This document shows, in pieces, positions 25,016 through 34,400 of a stretch of DNA of 51,740 nt. Under the pieces are notes generated by a model. It was not told where the DNA came from, made no database searches, and worked only from the letters and a program-made list of their open reading frames with translations. The position numbers were made by a program, and so were the translations under genes. The stretch lies in IMG/VR virus record IMGVR_UViG_3300050821_006825, positions 1 through 51,740 of that record, one strand, 5' to 3'. Every line of letters starts with the position of its first letter. Position 1 is the stretch's first letter. The DNA is from a virus.

Positions 25016-25248
25016 CGGGGCTCAACACCCCACGGCTGTTCATCCAGGACACGATCGTGATCCAGGCGCACCCAATCGACATGGCAGTCATTCACAATGC
25101 CATCGTAGTCCACGTTTGCTTTTTTGCAGGCACGGTCGCCGACCAACTGGCCGATGCGCAGTGTGCTCGGATGCTCGCCGCCCTCGTCTCTGATCAAATC
25201 GGCCCAGCCGACGACCGTTGATCCCTTCAATATGTCATACGTAGCCAT
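25012..25248 (-). CDS. Hypothetical protein
   Basis: A 78-residue protein. ATG 25248 is chosen because GAAAGGA lies 8 bases upstream; an in-frame ATG 21 bases earlier has no such site. It begins MATYDILKGSTVVGWADLI and is rich in Asp and Val. No family was recognised. The stop overlaps the next start. Confidence 0.6.
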   Translation of the reverse strand: MATYDILKGSTVVGWADLIRDEGGEHPSTLRIGQLVGDRACKKANVDYDGIVNDCHVDWVRLDHDRVLDEQPWGVEPR

Positions 25249-25265
25249 CTGCTGTGTCCTTTCGT

Positions 25266-25358
25266 TCAATTTAGCAACTTTTTATAGGATCGAATCGGAT
25301 GAAGAATTATTTGTTTCCAAGTAACCCCACCCGCTTCGATAAATTCTTGCTTGGTCAC
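25266..25358 (-). CDS. Possible 30-residue peptide
   Basis: GTG 25358 overlaps the TGA of the HNH gene (GTGA). The frame runs 30 codons to a TGA just before the ribosome binding site of the next gene. It begins MTKQEFIEAGG, and its AT-rich codons match the HNH gene. The overlap style matches real gene junctions in this operon, but the ORF is short and has no independent support. Confidence 0.35.
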   Translation of the reverse strand: MTKQEFIEAGGVTWKQIILHPIRSYKKLLN

Positions 25359-25879
25359 CCTTCAACCTCCTGATATTTGTAATGACTATCGCGTTCTTCT
25401 GGAGTTTCCGCTTTCAATTCTAGCACTCGCTCCGGAGACAAAATCGTATGCTCAAGAAAATGGCAGTTCGCGCATAGCAAATCGCACTTATCAAGCTCGG
25501 GGATGATAGTTGTATCCCATGGATACTTACGTGGCATCGAAAGCTCCTTAGACGTAACATTGAAAAACTTTTGTTCCGGATCGCGATGATGGAACTGGAG
25601 AGCCGATGGATGATCAAAGCCGCAGCGTATACACTTACCGCCCAAATATTCAACGCCCTTGATCTTTTTGCGCATTTGGTATTCTAGAATGTATTTTTGC
25701 TTTGCCTCTTTGTTGGCATAGTAATGCATCTTAGCCTTAGCCCGCGCATGCTCAGAGTTTTCTTTTGCATATTTGCGATCTAGCTTACGCTTCTTATGCC
25801 TGCGCTCTGGGTGCGCTGGATCATTCATATATCGTCGTTGCGCTTCCGCATGTTCCTGCTTTATATTAGATGATGCCAT
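25355..25879 (-). CDS. HNH endonuclease, probable free-standing homing endonuclease
   Basis: A 174-residue protein. The N-terminal ~80 residues are strongly basic and helical (DNA-binding arm). The HNH core is 'GGKCIRCGFDHPSALQFHHRDP', then 'KCDLLCANCHFLEH', with paired CxxC zinc ligands and HH catalytic residues. The DNA is AT-rich compared with neighbours. It has its own promoter (TATAAT 6 bases before ATG). Its 5' end overlaps the 3' end of the upstream gene, whose C-terminus looks altered. These are signs of a mobile gene dropped into the operon. Confidence 0.8.
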   Translation of the reverse strand: MASSNIKQEHAEAQRRYMNDPAHPERRHKKRKLDRKYAKENSEHARAKAKMHYYANKEAKQKYILEYQMRKKIKGVEYLGGKCIRCGFDHPSALQFHHRDPEQKFFNVTSKELSMPRKYPWDTTIIPELDKCDLLCANCHFLEHTILSPERVLELKAETPEERDSHYKYQEVEG

Positions 25880-26490
25880 GTGTGTATTATAACCCAGATC
25901 AGCGGTAGAAAATCAAGGACTCTATAGTAGCTCGCGCCGTTCTTGGATCTCTGGTCTTTGGTGTTGATCTTGCGCCCCTCGGGATGTGACCTGTTGTACA
26001 TGCCCTGAGTCGGGCGTCCCTTGCGATCCATGGTGAAGGCTGGGTCCGGGGTGCCAGCCTCAACGTAGATCTCTCGACGTTTACGGTTGTATAGGTGGCT
26101 CTCGAACAGGATCGGATTCGGACCCCGGATGTCGCGGCGCTGCCCCTCACCCTGGAACCATCGATGCCCTTTCTCGCACTTGAGTTCGGGGAAGTCGAGA
26201 TACAATTGATTGCCCTCGTCGTCAAGTAGCGGCTCTCCGTCTCCAGTAAACTGAGGGACAGACTCGATCATCCCCGTCTCTTCACCGTAAGGCAAGAAGT
26301 CCCCACGTTTGTCTTTCTCTTTGCACCTGCGGCAAAGCTCCCGGTTTGAATCCTCGCGCAGGAGCTTGTCAGCGAAAGCAATTAGCTCTTCGGAGTTGTA
26401 CTTCCCATCCGGATTGAACTCTGCCTCGGCCTCATCCTCTAGGAGAAGATCCTCGTCCTCCTCGTAATCGTCGCTTTTCATATCACTCAT
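25861..26490 (-). CDS. Zinc-binding hypothetical protein with altered C-terminus
   Basis: A 209-residue protein. ATG 26490 overlaps the upstream stop (ATGAGTGA); an earlier TTG at 26499 is less likely. The N-terminus is highly acidic. Two Cys pairs ('[13 protein letters not shown]' and '[12 protein letters not shown]') suggest a split zinc ribbon. The last ~20 residues ('[19 protein letters not shown]') are hydrophobic and unlike the rest. They are encoded by the promoter and start of the inserted HNH gene, so the original C-terminus was probably lost or replaced. Function unknown. Confidence 0.6.
   Translation of the reverse strand: MSDMKSDDYEEDEDLLLEDEAEAEFNPDGKYNSEELIAFADKLLREDSNRELCRRCKEKDKRGDFLPYGEETGMIESVPQFTGDGEPLLDDEGNQLYLDFPELKCEKGHRWFQGEGQRRDIRGPNPILFESHLYNRKRREIYVEAGTPDPAFTMDRKGRPTQGMYNRSHPEGRKINTKDQRSKNGASYYRVLDFLPLIWVIIHTWHHLI
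25886..25916 (-). promoter_or_regulatory. Leftward promoter of the HNH gene
   Basis: Reading leftward: -35-like TTGATT (25916-25911), a 19-bp spacer, a perfect TATAAT (25891-25886), then 6 bases to the ATG at 25879. The predicted transcript is leaderless. The spacer is slightly long but the -10 is consensus. Confidence 0.55.
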
Positions 26491-27016
26491 ATCTATCAAT
26501 CAGTTCGTGAGCCCAAGCTAGCTTATCCTCGACGCGCTGCCCAGCAGGATGGGACGATGACCAAAGCTCAAGATTCTCAATGCAATTATCCGTTTTGACT
26601 CCGTTTTTGTAATGAACCGTCTCATCTGAGAACAGTCTGCGTCCAAGTTTCTTCTCCATAGCCAAACGATGCGTAGATGTACGCCTATTATTGACGCTGA
26701 TGACATGATAACCGTGTACATCAATCGATCCCGACCCGTTTGGTGCTTGTGCTCGTATGGGGATATCGGCCATGACATCCCCGTGTTTCTGAAGGCGCGC
26801 ATAGTGAGTCCGGCACAATCCCTTAGCCACGTGCGGACGATCACATGAAAGAACGCTACACATGAGGTGACGGCGCGGGACTTGAATTGGCTCATCTGCG
26901 CGCACATCTCCGTAGCGACGAAGCCGCTCGTAATGAGTCTCGCATAGACCCTTCTTACGTGCAATTCGTGTACAAGCGGATACATTACACTCAGTCTTTT
27001 TGATCTTTGTATTCAT
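26483..27016 (-). CDS. HNH endonuclease with N-terminal zinc knuckles (homing type)
   Basis: A 177-residue protein. Two N-terminal repeats of the pattern C-x4-C-x-R/P-...-KGLC-x2-HY ('[19 protein letters not shown]', '[18 protein letters not shown]') are small zinc knuckles. They are followed by an HNH_3 core: '[13 protein letters not shown]', '[20 protein letters not shown]'. The expected second His in HH is Tyr here (VHYKNG). The C-terminus is nearly the same as that of the HNH protein at 31019-31438 ('SHPAGQR...DK.AWA'), so the two are paralogues. It overlaps the upstream gene by 26 bases. Probably a mobile nuclease. Confidence 0.8.
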   Translation of the reverse strand: MNTKIKKTECNVSACTRIARKKGLCETHYERLRRYGDVRADEPIQVPRRHLMCSVLSCDRPHVAKGLCRTHYARLQKHGDVMADIPIRAQAPNGSGSIDVHGYHVISVNNRRTSTHRLAMEKKLGRRLFSDETVHYKNGVKTDNCIENLELWSSSHPAGQRVEDKLAWAHELIDRYE

Positions 27017-27395
27017 CTGCGAAATATCTCTTTGCTAGTTGGATACATCCTGCCTCTACATATTGACCAACAGATACCGTAGTAATTCCCATGTGTTTTG
27101 CAACATCCTTTTGCTTTTCGTCCAAAATCACGTTGTAGAAGATGGCCTCTCGCTTGCGCGGAGCCAACTCTTTCAGCCCGTCATAGAGATCCCAAAAGGA
27201 GATCGAGACTTCCTCTTTGTGCTTCCTGCTACCGTCCTCGTTGTAGATCCAGTAGCCATAGTCGATGACGTGCAGACGCCCGTCCTGGTTCACTAGTTCC
27301 CGGTACTCGGTATAGTGTCTCAGTACCTCACGAAGCACCCGATGCAGTGGAATCGGTGCCGTTGGCTTGTTCGTCTTTTTCGTTGTTACTGCCAT
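26991..27395 (-). CDS. Sigma-70 region 4-like transcription factor
   Basis: A 134-residue protein. Residues ~80-125 match sigma region 4: '[18 protein letters not shown]', '[21 protein letters not shown]', '[10 protein letters not shown]', that is, the last two helices of a helix-turn-helix that reads -35 boxes. No region 2 is visible, so it is either a partial sigma-like regulator or an adaptor that redirects host RNA polymerase. The ATG directly follows the TGA of the LAGLIDADG gene. It might act on the phage promoters described here, but that is only inference. Confidence 0.6.
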   Translation of the reverse strand: MAVTTKKTNKPTAPIPLHRVLREVLRHYTEYRELVNQDGRLHVIDYGYWIYNEDGSRKHKEEVSISFWDLYDGLKELAPRKREAIFYNVILDEKQKDVAKHMGITTVSVGQYVEAGCIQLAKRYFADEYKDQKD

Positions 27396-27794
27396 TCACT
27401 TATACTCCCGCGTGGCTTTTAGGTCATCCCGCAATGCTGCGAGTTGTGCTTGATGACCTCTTCCCGTGAGACGTGCAGCCTGTCGCCAGATAGCAAAGTC
27501 CGCCGCCTTCTTTGCCCGCAACGGGTATTTGTCCAGAAGATCAGATAGAGCGCGACAATCCTGTCGGCTGTTGACATTCCAGTTGACTTGAGGATTACCC
27601 TTTAGACCGTTGTAAGGGTAAGTGGTGATCGTACCTATACCTGTCTTGCGACGGATACGCTCTATGATCGATTTCTCATCAGCACGCACCTTGACCGAAA
27701 ATCTAGGTGTGTAGTAGCCTCCGTTGGAGACTATCTGGAAGCAGCCCTCACCGTCAATGAAGCCCGCCAACCAATGTCCAAAATCGTTTTCCAT
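27396..27794 (-). CDS. LAGLIDADG homing endonuclease (single motif)
   Basis: A 132-residue protein with one LAGLIDADG motif at its start ('HWLAGFIDGEGCFQI'), then 'PRFSVKVRADEKSII' and 'GIGTI', the standard layout of single-motif enzymes that act as dimers. It lies free-standing between the RuvC-like and sigma-like genes. It has no intron or intein features around it that I can see. The upstream gap (27795-27806) has no ribosome binding site. A TAATTT box 9 bases before the ATG may be its -10. Confidence 0.85.
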   Translation of the reverse strand: MENDFGHWLAGFIDGEGCFQIVSNGGYYTPRFSVKVRADEKSIIERIRRKTGIGTITTYPYNGLKGNPQVNWNVNSRQDCRALSDLLDKYPLRAKKAADFAIWRQAARLTGRGHQAQLAALRDDLKATREYK

Positions 27795-27806
27795 AGTTCA
27801 CACAAA

Positions 27807-28361
27807 TTACACTTTCCCTTCAGTATAACAGACAGTGTAACAGCCGCAAAACCACAGACCAATTGCAAGGGCATCTGACTCCTCAAATACCTGCTTACCC
27901 TTAGTCTTTAGGCGCGGCTCCAACTCGGGGAAGTAAGAGAGTACACCGTTGCGCACCTGAGGTTTCGTCACTTTCACATCTTTCTTGCGCAGCGCCATTT
28001 TGGATTGCACTGTGCGCGCCGACACCTGCTCCACTTTCACTCCATAGGACAGGGCAATTGTGTGCAGCACGGTGATCTGCACGTTCACCAAGTACAACTG
28101 ATCCATGATCTCCGGGCCACGAGAGGGTACTGTCTCAGAGATCAACACACTAGGTTTGTACTCCTCCATCAGATCGAATGCCTCTTCGATCCAGTGCTCT
28201 GTCAGTTCCATTCGGTAGTCCTGGAACGCCTGCTTGGGTAGGCGAGGGTGATGTACCACGCCGGAGGCCACGTACGTGGCTTGACCATCTGTGCCGGGGA
28301 TGCCGAGAACAGCCCATCCGGCCCGCGTGGCACCGGGGTCTATTGCCAGCACATTGGTCAC
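27807..28361 (-). CDS. RuvC-like Holliday junction resolvase
   Basis: A 184-residue protein, GTG start overlapping the upstream TGA. RNase H-fold catalytic acidic residues are visible: 'VLAIDPGATRAGWAV' (first Asp), 'VLISETVPSRGP' (Glu), and 'EESDALAIGLW' (final Asp pair region). Length matches RuvC (about 170 residues). It would resolve recombination junctions and trim branched DNA before packaging. It is next to RecB-like, Hjc-like and RecA genes. Confidence 0.8.
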   Translation of the reverse strand: MTNVLAIDPGATRAGWAVLGIPGTDGQATYVASGVVHHPRLPKQAFQDYRMELTEHWIEEAFDLMEEYKPSVLISETVPSRGPEIMDQLYLVNVQITVLHTIALSYGVKVEQVSARTVQSKMALRKKDVKVTKPQVRNGVLSYFPELEPRLKTKGKQVFEESDALAIGLWFCGCYTVCYTEGKV

Positions 28362-29155
28362 GTCGATATAGGTCCCGCCAGTAGGTGATCTAGCTCAAAC
28401 ATATCGTCGTCTGCCTGGGTAGGTACATCACCGGCATCGAGACATGCGCTGACAAATTCCCACTTCTCGTAGATGGTATCGATCAACGGCTGGTTGCGCT
28501 CGTAAAGGAACTCCTTGAATTCACCTGTGTCCTTGTTGATCGGCAAGATGATCGCCTGCGCCTGGTCAAAGAGGTCCATGTAGATGTTGATCTGACACTC
28601 ATACTTAGCGTTGAAGCGCTCGGGAATTCTCTGTTGCGCAAAGCTGTTGGCGTTCATGGTCTTGTAGTCCACAATGCCAGTCCAGCCGGGAGCTTCCAGC
28701 GGAGCCACATCACCCGAGCCTGCCACAGCGTGGAAGGGAGCAGGCTTCCAGTCACCTGCCGACAGACCTGCCTCGGTGATTTCTACCTTGGCGACTTCCT
28801 TGCCTCCCCAGCTACGCAGGACGCGACGCTCGATGGCCTCCGGGGTGCAGAACTCCAGCTTGTGCAGCGTAATGTACTGGAGCCACTGATGCCAGAAGTG
28901 ACCGACCTGGAATGTCTTGCGCAAGGACCCGGAAATCGCCTCACGTTCGTCGTGTGGCCCGGTAGCTATCTCATATAGCTCCGTCGCGGGCGGCATGCAG
29001 TGACCGGACGGGTGCCAGTACAGGTCATGTTCCTTTTCGGTGTAGACGAACTGCCAATCATCTTCAAAAGTGGCAATCGCCTTCTCCAAGAAGGGCACAT
29101 ACTTGTACTTCTTGCCCAGGTTTTTGGTGACCTGACCTTTATCAAGCTTGAGCAT
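28358..29155 (-). CDS. RecB/Cas4-family PD-(D/E)XK exonuclease
   Basis: A 265-residue protein. ATG 29155 overlaps the upstream stop by 14 bases. Nuclease motifs are in order: 'GHFWHQWLQ' (His), 'GSGDVAPL' (Asp), 'GIVDYKTMNANS' (D-Y-K of the catalytic core), and 'YECQINIYMDLF' (Q-x3-Y). This is the signature of RecB-like nucleases that process DNA ends for recombination. Neighbours are RecA and two resolvase-like genes, forming a recombination cassette. Confidence 0.8.
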   Translation of the reverse strand: MLKLDKGQVTKNLGKKYKYVPFLEKAIATFEDDWQFVYTEKEHDLYWHPSGHCMPPATELYEIATGPHDEREAISGSLRKTFQVGHFWHQWLQYITLHKLEFCTPEAIERRVLRSWGGKEVAKVEITEAGLSAGDWKPAPFHAVAGSGDVAPLEAPGWTGIVDYKTMNANSFAQQRIPERFNAKYECQINIYMDLFDQAQAIILPINKDTGEFKEFLYERNQPLIDTIYEKWEFVSACLDAGDVPTQADDDMFELDHLLAGPIST

Positions 29156-29516
29156 CGAGAATCCCTTTGGCTTGGGCGAGTTGGGCATGCGCGTCGTCAG
29201 CTACGCGACGCACGATCAGGTCAACGAAGCCATCCACGTCGGCCAGGATGCTCTCCGGGGCGTAATAGCGCAGCGCAAGCGCAGGCTCACGTCCCTCTGC
29301 GTATGCCTCGACGGCGATCTTCTCGAACTCTTTGAGGACTTTGGGTCTGCTCTCAGCCATCGTGGCCTTGCACTCTATCAAGGCCGTCGGACATCTAACG
29401 TCGCCGTAGTCGTGTGCTGCCCCTCCCGACGAAGGCGAGCGGGCTCCGCCGTAGGCACGGGCAATAGCCTCCTCATGGTCCACCGAGAGGCGCTTACTCG
29501 TCCCCCGACGTGCCAT
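29142..29516 (-). CDS. PD-(D/E)XK nuclease, Hjc-like resolvase candidate
   Basis: A 124-residue protein. ATG 29516 overlaps the RecA stop by 23 bases and is preferred to the upstream ATG 29567, which would overlap more. The core 'AHDYGDVRCPTALIECKAT' has the D-x-n-E-x-K arrangement of small resolvases, preceded by 'GGARSPSSGGA', like the Hjc loop. Small size and position next to RecA fit junction resolution. A role as another small nuclease is possible. Confidence 0.65.
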   Translation of the reverse strand: MARRGTSKRLSVDHEEAIARAYGGARSPSSGGAAHDYGDVRCPTALIECKATMAESRPKVLKEFEKIAVEAYAEGREPALALRYYAPESILADVDGFVDLIVRRVADDAHAQLAQAKGILDAQA

Positions 29517-30606
29517 CGTCGCCCCCGCTCTCGTCGGACGGGGGACCAGACTTCTCCTGAGCTTCAAGCTCCTGACGGACCATTACTTTCATCACGTCAT
29601 CGCGCACAGACTCCATCGCCTCGGGCTCCTTGGCAAAGAATTTGCGCGCCTTAGCGACGCCCTGGATTTTGCCTTTGGGGAACACCGGGTGTTCGAGCCA
29701 TGACCCCTGTGATTTGAAGACGCCTGTGACCTTGGCCACTTTCACATAGTCACCTACCTGGTCGATACCAATCAGGTTTTCGAAGTCGGGATGTTCGACC
29801 GTGTAGAAGTCAAACTCGGCGGACTTGCCAAGAAGATGTGACACCTTGCTCGGCTTCTTGAAGGTACACTTCAGTTCGCGCCCAGCCAGTACGTCCTCAC
29901 CGTCTATCTTGACCTGGTATTTCTTGCCACCAGGCTTGACCTGGATACGCACCCATGCGTGGTGCTTCAGGGCCTCTCCACCAGGTGACTCGTAGAAGGT
30001 GTTGCCGTTTGCGGACCCAGCTTGACGTTGCTGGTTGATAACCATGATCCCCTTGTTGGCCTTGTACACGCGGGGCATGATGTCGTTGAGCCCAGACGTG
30101 ACCTCGCCAGAGATACCGTACGCCTTGGGCCTGCCGCCCTCTTTCTGACTTGACTCGTTGCCCATCGCGCCGAGCGAGTCCATACCGATGAAGTCGATGT
30201 CGGTGTTGAACGTCAGATCGCGCATCATGTCGAATGCCTCCTGCGCATTTTCCGGACGCAGGATGAGGAGGAAGTCGGGGTCAAGCCCAAGCTTGGCTGC
30301 CCACTTCTTGTCGAAGATAGGCTCCGTCGCAATCAACGCCGCGAGCTTTTCTTCCTTCTGCACGTTGGCAAGCGTCCCGTAGAGGAGAGCACTGCTCTTG
30401 CCTAGCCCGTTGGCTCCAAAGACCTCAACCAGACCACCGTAGATAACACCGCCGGTACCGAGCTTGTAGTCCAGCATGAGGGAGCCGGTGGACACGGCGT
30501 TGAAAACGTAGTGCTCGCTCCCGAAGGCGGCGGAGCGTGGGCCGTAGTTCCTGATGGCGCTCGCCTTCATTGCGTCGAGCTTTTTGCGTTGTGCTTGTTT
30601 GCTCAT
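29494..30606 (-). CDS. recA: RecA-like recombinase
   Basis: A 370-residue protein. Walker A is 'VFGANGLGKSSALLYG' and Walker B is 'IDFIGMDSLGAMGN'. Loop residues follow ('GRPKAYGISGEVTSGLN', then 'GIMVINQQRQAGS', which matches the conserved QxR region). The C-terminal ~30 residues are acidic, as in RecA. Sequence is diverged from bacterial RecA, as for phage RecA/UvsX proteins. It would pair homologous DNA in recombination-dependent replication. Its start follows the previous stop by 1 base. Confidence 0.85.
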   Translation of the reverse strand: MSKQAQRKKLDAMKASAIRNYGPRSAAFGSEHYVFNAVSTGSLMLDYKLGTGGVIYGGLVEVFGANGLGKSSALLYGTLANVQKEEKLAALIATEPIFDKKWAAKLGLDPDFLLILRPENAQEAFDMMRDLTFNTDIDFIGMDSLGAMGNESSQKEGGRPKAYGISGEVTSGLNDIMPRVYKANKGIMVINQQRQAGSANGNTFYESPGGEALKHHAWVRIQVKPGGKKYQVKIDGEDVLAGRELKCTFKKPSKVSHLLGKSAEFDFYTVEHPDFENLIGIDQVGDYVKVAKVTGVFKSQGSWLEHPVFPKGKIQGVAKARKFFAKEPEAMESVRDDVMKVMVRQELEAQEKSGPPSDESGGDDGTSGDE

Positions 30607-30607
30607 T

Positions 30608-30808
30608 TCAGTCTCTTTTTTCGGGCTTCAAGATATGCCGGAGCGCATAATGTTCTTCGTAGCGTCGAAGTGCCCGTCCACGAATGCGACCGACAAACCG
30701 CTTACCACAGTGGCATTGAGCGTATGGCACTCCACACCAGAACATGAACGGCAACGGAATCGCTGGAACCCATTCACCTCGCGCGTTTTGTTGTTGACAA
30801 TCGCTCAT
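30608..30808 (-). CDS. Small Cys-rich hypothetical protein
   Basis: A 66-residue protein, ATG overlapping the upstream TGA. It contains Cys at 'DCQQQ', 'WCGV' and 'QCHCGKRF', then a basic helix with two His ('RYEEHYALRH'). The C-x-C-G plus H-x4-H spacing could form a zinc finger. No family recognised. Confidence 0.55.
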   Translation of the reverse strand: MSDCQQQNARGEWVPAIPLPFMFWCGVPYAQCHCGKRFVGRIRGRALRRYEEHYALRHILKPEKRD

Positions 30809-31026
30809 TTTCGCGCATCCAAAGCGTCCGTTTGGGCCATTTCAATCCAACCCTTGATATGCCTTAGTTCAGTCTGCACTGGATCGCTGTGATCGTAACG
30901 ACCCACCCCATTACAATCGTCACCAAGATCATAGGCACGACGGATGAAATCCACAGCCTTCAATCCATTGATCTTTAGTGGCAGTCTCGCCTCTGTTGCT
31001 AGTAGTCCGTTAGGTTTGTCACTCAT
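30805..31026 (-). CDS. Hypothetical protein
   Basis: A 73-residue protein. ATG 31026 overlaps the HNH stop (ATGAGTGA) and is preferred over ATG 31050. A TGCTATACT promoter-like element lies at 31071-31063 inside the HNH gene, so this gene and recA may have a secondary promoter. The sequence 'ARLPLKINGLKAVDFIRRAYDLGDDC' suggests a compact mixed fold. Function unknown. Confidence 0.6.
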   Translation of the reverse strand: MSDKPNGLLATEARLPLKINGLKAVDFIRRAYDLGDDCNGVGRYDHSDPVQTELRHIKGWIEMAQTDALDARK

Positions 31027-31438
31027 TACAATCCAATCTCTCTGGAGCATACAAGTATAGCATCTCTTCAGCCCAAGCTACCTTGTCGCTAATACGCTGT
31101 CCAGCAGGGTGCGATGTGTTCCATAGCTCAAGGTTATCAATTCGATTATCTGTTTTGACGCCATTTTTGTGATGTACCTCCTCAGACCGTAGTAGAGGGC
31201 GACCGATATGTTGAGCCATGATAACTCGATGTTCGCCTACTTTCTTTCCGTTGATCGTGATCGCCCGGTAGCCCTCTTTGGTAATAGTACCGGGAATGCG
31301 ACGTTCACCCTTGCGTCGTAGCGGCGTTATCTCTTTGTAGAGTTTCCACTGATAATAGTGACCTTTACAGTATCCCTTAGCTAGTGTCGGGAGATCGCAG
31401 TTAGGCGCTTGGCATATGTCTGATTGTCGTTTTCTCAT
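31019..31438 (-). CDS. HNH endonuclease with N-terminal zinc knuckle (homing type)
   Basis: A 139-residue protein. One N-terminal knuckle ('ICQAPNCDLPTLAKGYCKGHY') is followed by an HNH_3 core with intact HH ('HRVIMAQHIGRPL', '[20 protein letters not shown]'). It is a paralogue of the protein at 26483-27016, with an almost identical C-terminal 'SHPAGQR..DKVAWAEE' segment. It sits immediately downstream of dnaE, a frequent homing endonuclease location. Confidence 0.8.
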   Translation of the reverse strand: MRKRQSDICQAPNCDLPTLAKGYCKGHYYQWKLYKEITPLRRKGERRIPGTITKEGYRAITINGKKVGEHRVIMAQHIGRPLLRSEEVHHKNGVKTDNRIDNLELWNTSHPAGQRISDKVAWAEEMLYLYAPERLDCNE

Positions 31439-31461
31439 CCCCCGTTATATCTACGATCTCG

Positions 31462-34400
31462 TCAGGTAAGAATCTTGCCTGTCTCAAAGTGATAACCCTC
31501 GCCGCGTCTCTCGGATGGAGGGGACTGCCGTACCGTGAAGATGCCGACGTTGTGTGGCTTGAAGAGAAACTTGTTGGATGGCCACTTGTTAGAGAAGCAG
31601 GCGAATGACAACTCGTGCCTGCCGCACTCTATCGTGATAATGCCCATCGCCTTTCCAGTGGCTTTGACCTTTGTTGGCTTGACGTTCGTAATGATACCAG
31701 GTAGGCGGTAGTCCCTGTACCTCTTAGACATCGGGACCTCCTCACCGTCGTCTTCGTACTCCCACTCAATGGCGTGCTCTGGGTCGGCTTCTTTATCTTC
31801 CCACGAGAGCACCGCAGCATCCCATGAGTCGCACTGCTCAAGAGTCTCCTCATGCTCGGCCAGGATTTCCTCGGTGTTGTCGGTGAGGATCACGCTCAGT
31901 AGCTCAAGCTCGCATTTCTGCTTGGTCTTGAGATCCACAGCGGTTTCTTCCAGGTCATCCCAGGCTCCGGCTGCGTGGATCAGCGAGAGCTTTTTCTCAT
32001 TGAGCATCTGTTTCGGTGACTTCCAGTCCGCCGGATACGGAGTGCCCTCTGCCAACGCCTGTTTCTTGCCCGCCAGCGCGATGTCGTTGTAGCACTGCAA
32101 CATCTCCTCGAATGCCTCAGGAGTTTCGATCTCGAATTTCTCCTCGTCGCGCAACGTGACCAAGTACTCTCCGCTCGTGCCAACGCCCTTGACATCCCCG
32201 AACCCGAAGTAGATATTGCCATCATGCACGTCTACCTGAGCCTGCGAGTACCGGATGTCAGGCGGTAGTACCTTGATCCCAGCACGCCTAGCCTCTTTGA
32301 TGTATTCGGGTGTCAGTTCAGCACGCTTTTGCTTGTCCACGGTGCGAATGCAGGCGATGTAGAACTCCTGTGGCCCGTGGTACTTGGCGTACAGGCAGCG
32401 GAACCCAATGATCGCGTAAGCGACCGCGTGGGACTTGTTGAAGGAGTAGCTAGCGAACCCTTCAATGCTCTTCCACACTTCAGTCGCGGACTCCTTGGTG
32501 AATCCTTTCTCGATCGCGGTCGTGAGGAAGCCCTTTTCATCCCACTCATTGAATCCATCGAAGATTTCGCTCAGCTTCTCCGGATGCTTCTTGCCCAGGA
32601 TCTTTCGCACGGCATCCGCGTCGCCTAGCGAGTACCCAAGGGCACCCATGAACCTGATGATCTGCTCCTGGTACACGAAGAGTCCGTATGTCGGTTTGAG
32701 GATCTGTTCCAGCATCGGGTGCGGATAGGTGATCTCACTGCGCCCCTCCATGCGGGCTATGTAACGATTCGGCACACCATCTCGCTGCGGGCCAGGTCGG
32801 TTCAACGAACCCAAGACTGCTAGCTCCTCAATGGAGCGTGGTTTCAGTTTTTCGGCGAGTTTCTTGCCCGATGGTGTCTCGACCTGGAAGACGCCGGAGA
32901 CAAACCCTTCCTCTAGTAGGTCCCACATCTCCTCGGGGTGGTCCTGAAGGTCGAGGCCCGACCACTCAGTCTCGACGCCTTTGGCCTTCATGAGTTTGTC
33001 CCACTCGGCTAGCGTGTCGAGCGTCTTGAGCCCCAGGACATCAAGCTTGAGGAGCATGCGCTTCTCGACCGTGGACATGGGGAACTGCGTAGCCGGGATG
33101 CCATCCTTGCCTCCGCGACGGTAAGCGGGAGCGTAGTCAGATAGATCGATGTCTGCGACCACGATACCCGATGCGTGGATACCGTAGTTGCTGTTACGGG
33201 AGCAGGCGTGTTCACACATCTCCACGAACTTGGTACGTTTCCCTTGAACAACCGAGTCCTTGCCGCTCTCGATCCACTCTTGGATTTCTTCGCCTACTTT
33301 GTCACCCTCGGGGTTCATCTCCGTGGAGCTATTGACATAGATCACCTTGTCAGGCTCGAACTCAGGGCTCCAACCGATCTGTTCGTGGCCGTGGATTTCG
33401 ATGTCCTTGGTCTGCTTGACGATCTTCTTCAGTTGCTCCATTTCCACATGATCGATCTCGCATGCCATCGCTAGCTTCTCGATGACAGCCACAGGCTTCA
33501 TGCGAGTGATGGTGCCGATGGAGCACACGCGCTCATAGCCGATGCGGTCGATCAGGTAGTCAAGGATCTCGCCGCGTCGTGACTTGGCGAAGTCAGTGTC
33601 GATGTCGGGGAAGCCGTCGGTGCGCCCCTTGTTCCAGAAGCGCTCGAAGTACAAGTCGTAGTGCAGGGGGTCCACGTCGGTGATACCGAGCGCATAGGCC
33701 ACGATCGCACCGGCAGACGACCCTCGCCCAGGGCCGACATTGATCCCTTCCATTTTGCAGAACTGGATCACGTCCCATGCCAGGAGGAAGTAGTGCTCCA
33801 GGTGGTCCTCCATGAGGACTTCCATCTCATGGATGGCTTTCTCCACGGCCTCTACCTCGTGCTCCGTTCCGGCGTAGATCCGTTCGATGCCTTCCGACAC
33901 GAGCCGTGTGAAGAGCGTGGCTACGTCCTCTCCTGGGTCATCGAGCCACGGGCAGTCGCCCGGCACGAAGAGGGGCATGTGCGCTTTACCTACGTCTGGC
34001 AGGTGGGCGTCAGCGGCTTCGCCGATCTCGTACGTGTTGGCGATAGCCTCATCGACCACAGACTCAGGCAGGTAGCCAAGATTCTCGCGTACGGTCTTCT
34101 CATCCTTGATGCACAGGGCTCCGGGCGGGTGCCACATCTTGCGATCCTCGACCGGGGTGTAGATCGACTGTCGCGTCTGCGCAGCGATGTACATATCGTG
34201 CTCCTCGTACTGATCCGGGCGGGCATAGTGACCGTCGTCCCCGTACGTGATCTTGACACCCCGCTCTTGCGCAGCATCCACGACAAGTTCGTTGATGAGG
34301 CGCGGAGTAACAACCACATCCTCATCATCCTCTGAGTCTGAGTCGCGCCACTCGACATCGCCGGGGTACGTGGTGATCTCCATGCGGAAGTTGTCGCCCA

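Noticed and set aside
33661-34335. 224-codon rightward ORF opposite dnaE
   Set aside because: It is an antisense shadow of the well-supported polymerase gene with no start signals.
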